A stretch of DNA of 64,000 nucleotides from Melocanna baccifera (taxonomy: Eukaryota > Streptophyta > Magnoliopsida > Poales > Poaceae): assembly GCA_036346265.1 (NCBI GenBank), contig CM070676.1, positions 22,690,541 to 22,754,540 on the forward strand, read 5' to 3'. Of the stretch, positions 1-9,209 are shown piece by piece. Numbering within the stretch: position 1 is the stretch's first letter; the number at the start of each line of letters is the position of its first letter. The notes under the pieces are model-generated. The model searched no databases and was not told the origin of the DNA. It saw only the letters and a program-made list of their open reading frames with translations. A program made the position numbers and the translations under genes.

Positions 1-243
1 ACATAGCAGGATTATCACAGACGATTTTTACTGAAAAATCGTATGTGATAGTGGACTATCACAGACGGGTAGTCTGTGATAGTCTACTATCACAGACTGT
101 TCATTTGTAAGAACCGTCTGCGATAATCCTTCAGTAGCACAGACAGTTTTCAAATTAAAACCGTCTGTGATAGTGTACATCACAGATGGTTTTGTGAAAT
201 CGTCATTGATTTGCCGTCTAGTATTAGACTTTCTGTAGTAGTG
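1..243 (-). mobile_element. CACTA (En/Spm) element, right terminal region only
   Basis: The segment is made of short direct and inverted copies of an 'atcacagacgg' motif, the usual subterminal repeats of plant CACTA elements. It ends at 243 with ttctgtagtagtg, the reverse complement of a CACTACTACAGAA terminus. The first ~35 bases match 59487 onward, where the same family recurs in the same orientation, so the body of this copy lies left of the window and its transposase would be on the minus strand. The 3-bp target duplication would be 244-246 (gat), but the other end is not visible. Confidence 0.85.
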
Positions 244-510
244 GATGCTGACATCAAGAGATCTCTAAAGAGAGAGAAAAATATTTTCTTTATGCTGGGC
301 TAAATTACTTAATTTCGTCAGCTTGAATCAATTAAACATCGATTTTCTTTACTTCATTTCTCTGTTTTATATTTAGTATTGGACGAAACTGTAGAACTTT
401 AATTTTAAATAGTTTATGAATTAAACTGAAGGGAGGAATTTTATCTATATGTTAGGCTAAATTACATCCCATCCAATCCTCTGAAGTCCAAGGTCCATCC
501 AAGAGTCCAT
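244..510. other. AT-rich spacer, no feature seen
   Basis: Between the CACTA terminus and the PIF-like element I see AT-rich sequence with no coding potential or clear repeat structure. The short string ggctaaattac occurs twice (about 298 and 456). Confidence 0.5.
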
Positions 511-1108
511 TAAGAGCATCCACAATGCTCCACTCCGGACGGTGGCCTCGTCGGTCCACGTCGGAGCTGAGCCACAGTAGAGGGAAGGAGGAAGGATGGT
601 AGCTTGCAGTGTGTCAGAGAGGCATGCAGAAGCTGTGGTGGTTTGGAGAAGAGAGAAGTTGGTTCATGGAGAGAGGGGGTACTCCTTGAGGCGGCGCGTT
701 GGCGATGATGTTGGCGACAGGGTCATCGACCCTTCCGTAACAATGACCCACACGGAGGACGATGTGGAGCATGGCGTCCTCGGCGAAGCCAATGTTAGCG
801 AGGCGGGCCAACGCCGTCGCGTAGACATCCTCTAGCTTCTTGAGCAGGCGCTCCTCTAGCTCGGAGGCCGTCGCACCCATCGCAGATGGATTGGGATCGG
901 AGGCGGCCGCGGCCGCCGGCTTCGTTCTAGCGGCGCGGCTCTTGTGGGCAGCTCTTGCGAAAAAAAGAAAGTTTAATTGAAGTTATCACTTCAAGCCATC
1001 ATACACTGTAGGAAGGAATTTTTTTTATGTGGTGGTTTGATCTGATGTAGTGGTATTCTCTCTTAAGAGACTACCATCTTGTAGTAGCCTTCACTGTAGA
1101 TACCCTAA
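511..1108. mobile_element. PIF/Harbinger-like non-autonomous element carrying a gene fragment
   Basis: The inferred element is 514-1105 (592 bp). Its left end, gagcatccacaatg, is an imperfect inverted repeat of its right end, which reads gggtatctacagtg on the other strand (10 of 14 bases match). It is flanked by a TAA trinucleotide on both sides (511-513 and 1106-1108), as expected for PIF/Harbinger (TWA target). There is no transposase inside; instead it holds a GC-rich gene-like piece (614-955). The TIRs are short and degenerate, so a chance pairing cannot be excluded. Confidence 0.5.
614..955 (-). pseudogene. Fragment of an RF298-like RING E3 ubiquitin ligase gene (N-terminal region)
   Basis: On the minus strand the frame reads an Ala/Pro-rich stretch (AAAAASDPNPSAM), then MGATASELEERLLKK, LEDVYATALARLANIGF, AVLR-like 'HIVLRVGHCYG' and DDPVANIIANA. 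This order resembles the conserved N-terminal helical, UBA-like region of plant RF298/MIP1-type RING E3 ligases, where a 'GxCYG..DPVxNIVxNA' motif is typical. The frame then runs into unrelated sequence and stops at 614. The coiled-coil and C-terminal RING domain are absent, so it cannot be a working ligase. It sits inside a putative PIF-like element, which suggests capture by transposition. The family call rests on recalled motifs and was not searched. Confidence 0.5.
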
Positions 1109-1573
1109 GTCTGCTTGGCCCAACAGCACGTGGCATGTTCCAAAGTTGTAGCTGAATTGACATATTATCATTAAGGCACCTTACGAAAAGGTTATTCACG
1201 TCAATACCATTCCGCTTATAGAAATTTTATGGAAAGACCCTATCTAGAAAATATGTATCGTAAGAATACCCTTACACGCGTAAAACATTAAAACGCCCTT
1301 CAGAGAAAAGACAAATAACAAAATCTTCATTTTACACTCGAAATAATTATAAAAAAACCCTTCAATGTTCTAAATAATTAGAAAATAGGCCATTCTAGCG
1401 ACGTTTCGATGCAAACATGACGCATTCAACTAACAGACTGACCTATGCATTCTTTGCCTTTACAGAGGCAAGTCAATATGTGTGAGAGAAACATAAGAAT
1501 ATCAGCACCATGTAAAGAAAATAATTTCAGCAACAAAATATCATTGGTTCGGTTCTTATCATCGTCATCATCA
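1109..1573. other. AT-rich 3' flank of the hAT gene, with an (ATC)n microsatellite
   Basis: No ORF is convincing here. An imperfect (ATC)n run lies at about 1559-1578. On the minus strand it directly follows the hAT stop codon and would read as an Asp-rich tail in another frame. The rest is AT-rich and may be hAT 3' UTR or element 3' sequence. I could not identify a hAT terminal inverted repeat. Confidence 0.4.
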
Positions 1574-1642
1574 TCATCTAAGAGGTATTCTTTTGAGCCA
1601 ATCTTTTGAGCATATCAGTTCTTCAATTGTTTGAACTATTCA
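1574..1642 (-). pseudogene. hAT transposase, C-terminal end of the hATC dimerisation domain (piece 7 of 7)
   Basis: The minus strand reads IVQTIEELICSKDWLKRIPLR then a stop codon (1574-1576). This is the normal end of the hATC domain (pattern '..S.LxP..V..LIC..DWL'). It continues in sense from the hATC piece at 7860-7661, from which it is separated by the Mutator-like element at 1643-7660. The imperfect 9-bp duplication of that element (1634-1642 aactattca; 7661-7669 aattatttc) lies inside the codons at the break. Confidence 0.8.
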
Positions 1643-1740
1643 CCTTTTTGGCACTGTAGCAATTTTTTAAAAAAATTTGACCTCTAGACACCTTTTTTTT
1701 TTGCAAAAATAACTTGTCCCTGAGCTTGGCAGGTGCAACA
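1643..1740 (+). repeat. Left terminal inverted repeat of the MULE
   Basis: It pairs with 7528-7660 on the opposite strand. Matching landmarks are tttggcactgtagc (1646) with gctacattgccaaa (7641), gcaaaaataac (1703) with gttatttttgc (7592), and cttggcaggtg (1726) with cacctgccgag (7528). The arms differ by small indels. Confidence 0.75.
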
Positions 1741-2430
1741 GATGACACTTGTCACCTACCACGCCACCACAACTCAACAAGACACGGGCGAGGCGAGCTC
1801 GGCAACTAAAGCGTGCACAAGATGCAGGCGGAGCCCATCGGCCTACCAAGCTTCCCAGGCTCAGCAGGGCATGCCAGATCCTACTGAGTAGTGGGAGCTC
1901 GATAGGTGGCTGGCGTGCAGCAGAGGCAAGGGACTCGGTAGGGGGCTGGTGCGGTAGTAGAGGGAATCTTGGGTAGTGATCGCTGCGACGACGAAGCGAC
2001 ATGATGCATGATTCCCGTTGCATTCAGCTGGGGATTCTGTGGCCCTCCTCGCCCATGTGCATCTGCCGTGGGGATGTCGGTTGCGAACACCTTCTCGCGC
2101 GCTTAAAATGGCTGGCCTCGCTCTCTGCCCTCTTATTCGAAGCCACACAACTCGGTTTCTTTCTTGCCAAGCGAGGTAGTAGAGAGGGATAAAAAAGAAA
2201 GAGAGATTAAAAGATGAGTTTGTAATAATTTTTTGAGGTAGTTTATCTGTGATTTTGCAATTGGAAGGATTTTACAGCGGATGAAGACCTTCAAGAAAAT
2301 GTATGCTTCATTCATTAGCGTAATGATGGTTTGGTAGTGTGAAATGCATTTGGTAACCATGTTTAGTTGATGGATGTGTTTTTTAATTAACCATGTTTAA
2401 GAGTATTAGTGGTGATAATAATTATTTTTT

Positions 2431-3152
2431 TGTAAATAGCCGAAGAAATACATGCTATTATTTTTAGTGTTCTAATGCCTTCATGATTTATGAAATATGT
2501 ATGTAAGTCTGTAGGTATATATTTATTGCTCTTGTGCGATTAAAAATTACAAAAAATGATGCCAGGATTGTAGAAGTATGCACTATTAGCTATAGTATCT
2601 GTGTGTACATATGTATGAATATACGTTTGTATATGTATGCATGCATATAAGCACATGGTCATAGGCATAATGATTTATTTTTGTAAATAGCTGACGAAAT
2701 ACACATTGTTATTTTTAGTGTTCCCAGTGCATTCGTGATTTATGAAATATGTATGTAAGTCTACACACATATATATATTTATTGCACTTATGCGGTTAAA
2801 AAAATTATAGAAAATGATGCCAGTATTGAAAAAGTGTGCACTATTAATTGTAGTATCTCTGTGTACATATGTATGCATATACATGTATACTTGTATGCAT
2901 GCATATAAGCACATGGCCGTAGGCATAATGTTTTTTTTTGTAAATAGCTGAAGAAATATACGTTGTTATTTTTAATGTTCCCAATTTGTTCACAATTTAC
3001 GAAATATGAATGTAATTCTGGACATATATATTTATTGCTCTTGTGTGATTAAAAAAATTATAGAAAATGATGTCAGGATTGTAGAAATGTGCATTGTTAA
3101 TTGTAGTGTGTACTTGTATACATGCATATAAGCACGTGGCCATAGGTATAAT
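2431..3152. repeat. Three tandem copies of a ~255-bp AT-rich unit inside the MULE
   Basis: Copies begin with tgtaaatagc at 2431, 2682 and 2939, so the periods are 251 and 257 bp; the third copy is shorter (about 213 bp). Shared blocks in order are gaaatac, ttatttttagtgtt, atttatgaaatatgtatgtaa, tatttattgc, gatgccag, gtgtacatatgtatg and gcatataagcac. The unit lies upstream of the PMD coding part, most likely in an intron or 5' non-coding region. Confidence 0.85.
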
Positions 3153-3249
3153 TGGTAGCTTAGCTATGTAAATGTGCATGATTTCTTTGGATTATGTTAG
3201 GTTGTATTTAGTATCATCGGACACCGATACATTCTTTTCTGTATTGCAG

Positions 3250-5210
3250 GGAATAACTGCTGGTGACAAGCATGAGTGTGGAACGTTGTTGGACACATCT
3301 TGGGATGGGCAGCATTGTTGTCGGACGTGGTCAAGTGGTGATGGATTTCCCCCTTTGTTCTCTGAGAACCTTAGGAGGAATGGAATCTCAACAATCGGTA
3401 TGTTCTAGTTTTATGGAGGGCTGGCTTGCTGCTCATAGTGAGGATGATGCATATTGGGCACTCGTCTGCATTGGACTCGCTGCTTCTATCGACACTTGTT
3501 GACTTGTGGAGACTAGAGACCCCACATGTTCTACTTTGAGTGGGGGGAGATGACCATCACCCTGTAGGTGTTATTTACCTTATTGGCCTGCCACTATAGG
3601 GTCATCCCATGGTTCCAGTCCCCAGATCAGCCAATTAGAAGGCACGTTTGCTGCACCAGTTTGGTTATTCCATTCTGGATGAGATCCATGGAGTGCCACA
3701 TTTGTTGTTGTGATGGTACAGGCAATGCCTAGGAGACGCACCTGCAGAGGTTGTGAGATCACACCTAGTTGCTTACTTGCTCTTCATGTTAGGGTGATTC
3801 TTGTTTTCTATAACCCAAGAAGATTTGGTTTACCCTAGCTACATTCACATCACTGAGTCCCTGGTCGATGTCGAGCCTGATGAAATCCCACTGTACAGCT
3901 GGGGCTCAGTTGTATTGTGCATGACCTATAAGGGTTTATGCAATGGCTTGCAGCGTGCTACTAGTGAGCCAAACCTCACCGTCTGCTATATCTTGTTGCA
4001 GTTATGGTCGTGGAAGCACTTCCCTATTGGTCGGCCGTACTTTCGGATGTAGGTGCACCCGTACTAGTTAGAGGCACGGTTCTATGGTCACATCGATGGT
4101 GATGACCCGATGGACGGATCCACCATGGATACTCGTTGGACTACTAGTGAGCTAGGATAGTTCCACAAAGCATTCGAGACCTTGCACGAGGGTAGCATCA
4201 TGTGGACAATGTTGGCCATAAAGTTCATCTCGGAAACATCACCTTTTAGCTTGTCAGAGCAATGTGAGCTGGACAGGGACTATTGGCTTACAACTTGCCA
4301 CATCGTCTTCTCCTATATAGTAGAGCCCTACACCCCCAATGAGTCATGAGATAGTTCGAGCTTCACCAATAGGTACCTCCAACATTGGGTCGACTACTAC
4401 CTAGCCATGTTCACCTGTAATTAAATTTATTTGTTAGCCCATTTCATACAGTCCATTGCTTTAACTTCTAAGTCATGTACAACTTTTTTTCTTTATTTCC
4501 CACTCAAATAACAGTTGCATACCACTTTTTTCACAAGCAAACGAAGAAGGGATGGAAGAGCGACAACTAGAGGGCGACGCAAATGTTGTGGACATGTTGC
4601 CACATTGGAACACTTGCTGGGGTCCATTTGCAATATGTACGAGGATGTCAAATGCGCATTGGGGGACCATCAGTCGCGATCATCCTAGTGACGTGCTTAT
4701 CTCAAGGGGTGACAAGCCACACCATCATCCATCCGCACCTTCGTCCGCACATCCTAGCTCATCGGTGTACTACCCAAGCCTTGGCCGTTCCTAGTCTACG
4801 CAACGCACTACTTACGTTTGGTAATTTCATATTTTGTTGCAATCAGCATGATACCATATTTTCATTGTTCTCATACATGTCATCCTCATGTAGGCCATTT
4901 GCGCTGACAATACTCTACTTCGTCTTCGTTGTGGATGAAGCTCGACGGCGGACCTCCCTCATCGTGGGGGAATGGAGCACAGCATGTCTGTCCTTGTCAC
5001 GGAGACAACCCGAGATGCATGATACCCTAAGCAGCATTGCCGACTCATCTGTCTGAGACTACGAGGTGCAATATGGCACATACCCGTGCCTTTGGTGGAA
5101 AGATGAGTGGTATGATCGGGCATACGATAGCTACATGGTCTAGCAGTACAACGCAGACTACACGGCATCGAGCTTTGCTATAGTGTGCTACCCTGGACCA
5201 GAGTACCCTT
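3250..5210 (+). pseudogene. Plant mobile domain (PMD, aminotransferase-like) protein gene, decayed
   Basis: A clean splice-acceptor-like tract (ttcttttctgtattgcag, ends 3249) precedes the first recognisable stretch, GTLLDTSWDGQHC..WSSG..PPL. Later landmarks follow PMD order in shifting frames: VETRDPTC then WGEMTITL (about 3508-3565), a 'YSWGSVVLCMTYKGLCNG' block (about 3895-3950), LLQLWSWKHFPIGRP (about 3993-4037), IMWTM and CELDRDYW (about 4197-4290), and IVEPYTPNES (about 4318). These match the PMD fold shared with MAIL1-type proteins and MULE-borne copies. At least five stops or frameshifts break it. Sequence beyond 4430 is only weakly PMD-like. It is not functional as it stands. Confidence 0.65.
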
Positions 5211-5833
5211 GAGGTTCATCGTTTGTGCAACACGTGACATTGTTTCTTACAATTAAGAGTTTTTTTGCCGGTCCATGATTCATCTTTCTTCAGCTAACCG
5301 AACAGTATGAACGTGTAGGTCTCAAGAGTAGAGTTTTGAGAGTGGATTGCGGGTTCATTCTCCACCGAGCACATGACACAGGTTCATCTATTTGAATTCA
5401 GAGTTTGCACTCTAGTTGTACCTTTCATTAGCCTAACAAAATGTGTTTCCCTTCATAAGACGTCAGCAATTACGAAAAGGACTGAGTGTATCAGATGTTT
5501 AGTGCTTGGGCCTAGTTAGTTGTTTGGTGCCCCAATACCCACTCAGCCACCATTGCAAAATGACTTGTGAGATGTACGATGCTCCCTAAACAAGCTGACT
5601 TTCCCTGAGGACCAGCTTTGCAGCTAGAGGAGGCAGGCAGAGGACAACCCTTGACCCGGTATTGCATCCGGTTTCAACACTTCATACCGAGCTTGTTGAA
5701 ATGCTGTTCCAATGACCTCATGTTTGTACTATAAGTGTGGAACCTAACTATGTACTCATTAATGCTTTGTCCTCATTGTACCAATATGATATAGAATTTT
5801 TTAATGTGTGTAGTGTAATTCTACAACGTCAAG

Positions 5834-6119
5834 GTTCTCTTAGTGAATTGACATCACCTAGTAGCTTAATTTTCTCAGTGAGTTCATAGCACGCACTAGC
5901 TTTTCTTATGATTTGATAACACGTACCAGCTTTATGCATTTATTGAGTTCACAAGATAAGCCAGCTTGTCTCAGTGAGATCACAACACACAACAACTTTT
6001 CTCAATGAGTTTACAACACACAATGTCTTTCCCTAGTGATTTGACAATACAAAACAACTTTTCTCAGTGAGTTGACAACATGTACCCGCTTTTCTCTATG
6101 CATTGACAATGATGCAACC
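5834..6119. repeat. 31-bp minisatellite, about nine degenerate units
   Basis: Units start at about 5834, 5870, 5901, 5931, 5966, 5997, 6028, 6059 and 6090. The consensus is roughly ttttctcagtgagttgac followed by aacacgtaccagc. Most units are 30-31 bp; the fourth is 35 bp. Drift is considerable, so the array is old. It lies downstream of the PMD remnant inside the MULE. Confidence 0.85.
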
Positions 6120-7527
6120 TTCCCTATGCCCACAACATTCACTCTCACAGATGTGAGTGCACTACCATTTGGTAAATTTTACTCTCGAATAATGCATAAG
6201 GACCTCTTATAAAGTCTGGCTAGCCTCCATGACCGGATCCAACACTCCACTCGAGCTGATATCTAAAATAGGGGAAGAGGCGAGGGAGAAGAGAGCATAG
6301 GTAGAAGATATCGCTACATCACTATTAGGGATGTCAAACTATAGAGAGATGCTTTGCAAGCAGAAGTGAGTGGCTAAGAAGAAGGGATCCTAACCTGATA
6401 ATTCTTGCAAGGATGCACCCGTGTCACCAGAGTTTCTATGGCTGCAGTGTGGCTGCAGCAATCCAACACATATCATTTAGTCCACACACCCAGCCATTGC
6501 TGCCTGGGTGCACTACACGTGCGGCGAACTTTTTGTAAGAAAATGTCATGTATTGACAAATTATATTGCATGTTTTATTTTACACATCGCTAATTTACTC
6601 CATGCATGACGACAGACCACAGAACGTTTCTACTACTTTCAATGGATCGATGGCTCGGAGATGGACGACAGGGCATTTATTGAGCAGAAATACATGCTCA
6701 ATTACCTTGTAGCATCAGTGAGATTCACACGCTGGAAATCTTACACCTCGGATTATAAGGGAAAGACCAAGATGGCGAAGGACAAGGGAGAGGTGTCGAT
6801 GGTCCCCAATGTGCATGCTAAATGCCAGGTTATTTCTGACTAGGACAAACCTACATAAATTGTGGAAACCGAGTACAGGGCATGGGCCACAAGAGCTAAA
6901 GCCCGCACAGGATAGAAGGGGAAGGTACTAATGAACCCAAATGTATACAATGAATGACTGCAAGCATGACTTTCAAAAGACGCACATGTATCTTAGTTGT
7001 AGTTGGGGTTGATGGTTCGCGCATGTTACCATTTGTATCATATGAGTAGTTAGGCAAACATACAAACCTAGCTAAACCCTGTGTGCCATGTAATTCACAC
7101 CTTTATTGCAAAGTGTTATGTCGGGTTAGATATGGTTCATTATGACAATTTTTTGCAATAACGTATCTCTACTACTTCACACAGGAAGTTGGTGATGGTG
7201 GTTCATTTGTCCCTCTGAACTCCCCCTTGCACCTTCCTAAAAAATTTATACCCTGATACAAAACAAAAAAATGTATCAAAAAATAAATACCACCACCCTA
7301 CTAATTCTTAAACAAAAAAATAAAGCTCTACCAGGTGTGCACCAAAACCAAGAGCATGGAGGCATGGATGCAGAGCCAATTGCGTGGGTCACAGGGGTAA
7401 ATACCGGCAATATTGAGTTGATGTGTCAGAAAAAACATGATTTTTTAATGCTATCAAAGCATGGGTATTAAACTAATTAGCGAAAAAAGGCTGAATGGAC
7501 ACCTGTGAGCCAGGGGAGCTCGGCAGC
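6120..7527. other. MULE interior downstream of the PMD gene, unassigned
   Basis: A 60-codon open stretch at 6661-6843 (containing WKSYTSDYKGKTKMAKDKGE) may be an exon remnant, but I do not recognise the family. Elsewhere stops are frequent in all frames. Around 7259-7320 the sequence is A-rich. No transposase motif was seen. Confidence 0.35.
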
Positions 7528-7660
7528 ACCTGCCGAGCAAGGGGAGGTCTACAGGCGCTATCGAGTGTCACCTACTGCACTTGGGGATGGGGTTATTTTT
7601 GCAAGAAAATGGATGTCGAGAAGTCAGATTTGAAAAAAGTGCTACATTGCCAAAAGTACC
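7528..7660 (-). repeat. Right terminal inverted repeat of the MULE
   Basis: Inverted counterpart of 1643-1740. It ends at 7660, immediately before hATC codons resume at 7661 on the minus strand. The inner limit is set at cacctgccgag (7528-7538). Confidence 0.7.
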
Positions 7661-7860
7661 AATTATTTCTAGGTTTAGGGAATTTCAGTATTTATCTACT
7701 GTCATACCAGTAGTAATGTTTATTCAAAAGCAATAGTTCATAGTGGAATGGCCAGAAAGTCACAAGCCATCTTGTCTAGTATAGGATATTGGTCAGCATT
7801 TCTTTTCCACCACTTTAAAACATCAAATTCTTCGCCTTTCCTTATAGGAACTAGTGAATC
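7661..7860 (-). pseudogene. hAT transposase, core of the hATC dimerisation domain (piece 6 of 7)
   Basis: From 7860 the minus strand reads DSLVPIRKGEEFDVLKWWKR, then NADQYPILDKMACDFLAIPL, the signature of the hATC domain ('DxLxWWK.N...YP.L..MA.DxLAIP'). The next codons correspond to the usual 'STxASES' motif but carry in-frame stops. TG.TVDKY and NSLN follow, and then the MULE starts. The upstream break at 7860/7861 is the Copia C1 junction, whose flank (gaatc) lies inside the codons for D-S. The downstream continuation is at 1642-1574. Confidence 0.85.
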
Positions 7861-9209
7861 TGTAGGATCATGTGAGAAGGTCTAGTTTAATATTATGATG
7901 AACCATTGCAATATTTGTGGAGTGGTCAATTGGTTTTGCAAAGAACTCATTTGAATTGGGTTATTTTTGTAGAAGTGTCAGAAAAATAGGAAGTACCATA
8001 GGAGTAAATGCGGTAGTATAGCAGGACGGTAGCATCGCAAGGTAGAAGTATCGATGAAGCAGTGATATATTTTTTCAGAGAGGTCTAATTCGGGTTTGCA
8101 TGGTGCGGAAGTATTGCTTTAGGAAGCGGTAGTACCGTAGTGTGGTAGTATTGAAGGTGCCGTACTATCAATCTTACCAGAAAAATAGTGTTTTTGGTGA
8201 TTTGAGTTATGGATTGTGTTGGGATTATGTGGATCATTGGATTAAGGTTGCATGATACATGTCTTAGTTAATGTAGGTTAAGTTGTGAAGAACTTATGTT
8301 TGGAAATAGTTTCTTTATCTTTGAATGTGCAAGGTCGCTTGGAGTCAACTGTGGTCAACAGCAATGATTGGGGTGAGGCTCATGGAGGAGTTGAGGACTA
8401 GAACGATCGAGGATGCCAAGTGAGACGGTGAGCTCAAGCATAGCACGAGAAAGGCGGGAAATGTTGAAGGCGAGTTCGAACGGTAGGACGACGTCATGTG
8501 CCTTGCATGGGCCAAGTAAGCTGTGGTTCGGTGGAACTAGGATAGGAGATACTTGGCCATGTGTGGCAAGCTAGTGGTGCACCTACATATGGAAAGCATG
8601 ACAATTGCTTGTAGTGGTTGGTAATGACGGGTCAAGAAAGGGTATTTTGGTAATTTGACCAAAATACCAGAAACCATTTTGGATCAAAACCATAGCACAA
8701 GGGCGATGTGTTAGAGAGCGGTTTAGGTTAAGATAGAGCTGGTTTGATCAAGGCAGATTAAGGCTAATGATTTAGCAGATGCAAACTTATGTGCTCTTAA
8801 AAGCGTGCATAAGTGAACTTGTGAGAGTAAAACCCGTCTGTGTGGGGTTAATGGGTTTTCCCCATTGTAATAGTAGATAGGATACATTAAGGGGTGTAGG
8901 TAGCTAGTTGTCCAGCTAAAAAAGGGGTTGGGATGAAGACATGTTAGGTGATCCATCCAACCCATCTTTTATGCTCTCTTCTCTAGGCTTAGGGTTAGGG
9001 TTTGAGAGTGAGTATCTTGCGTGCTCTCCGTTCTCTAAGTTGGAGTGGCTGTAAACCTACCTTATTAAGTGATAAATACATCAATCTTTGTGCATCTCTG
9101 GAGTCTATCATGTGTTTGATTGATGTGACTGTCTTTTTGTTGGTTTTGATATCTCTTCTTTCCCTTCTTATGATCTTGCTATGCCAAGGACATGTAAGAG
9201 GTGAACATC
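7861..9209 (+). repeat. Copia C1 5' LTR, part 1
   Basis: Aligns collinearly with 47694-49046 of the 3' LTR, for example gtaccataggagtaaatgcg at about 7995 and 47828. It ends in acatc (9205-9209), the target duplication of gypsy G1. Confidence 0.9.

Larger units (their letters stand above)
1643..7660 (+). mobile_element. Mutator-like element (MULE) with long TIRs carrying a plant-mobile-domain gene
   Basis: The left end (1643-1740) and right end (7528-7660) are inverted copies. Shared blocks in order are 'tttttggcactgtagc', a T-rich tract, 'tgacctctagacacc', 'ttgcaaaaataac' and 'cttggcaggtg'. The right copy shows about 75-80% identity by eye. The interior holds a decayed PMD (aminotransferase-like) gene on the plus strand, cargo well known in plant MULEs, but no MuDR-type transposase. 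It interrupts hATC codons, and a degenerate 9-bp target duplication (6 of 9 bases) flanks it, which fits MULE biology. Length is about 6.0 kb. Degeneration suggests an old insertion. Confidence 0.75.

Noticed and set aside
596..835. Plus-strand 79-codon frame
   Set aside because: It is the shadow of the minus-strand RF298-like fragment, which has the recognisable protein pattern.
5834..6119. CRISPR-like array
   Set aside because: Units are contiguous with no unique spacers, and the sequence is plant nuclear DNA.
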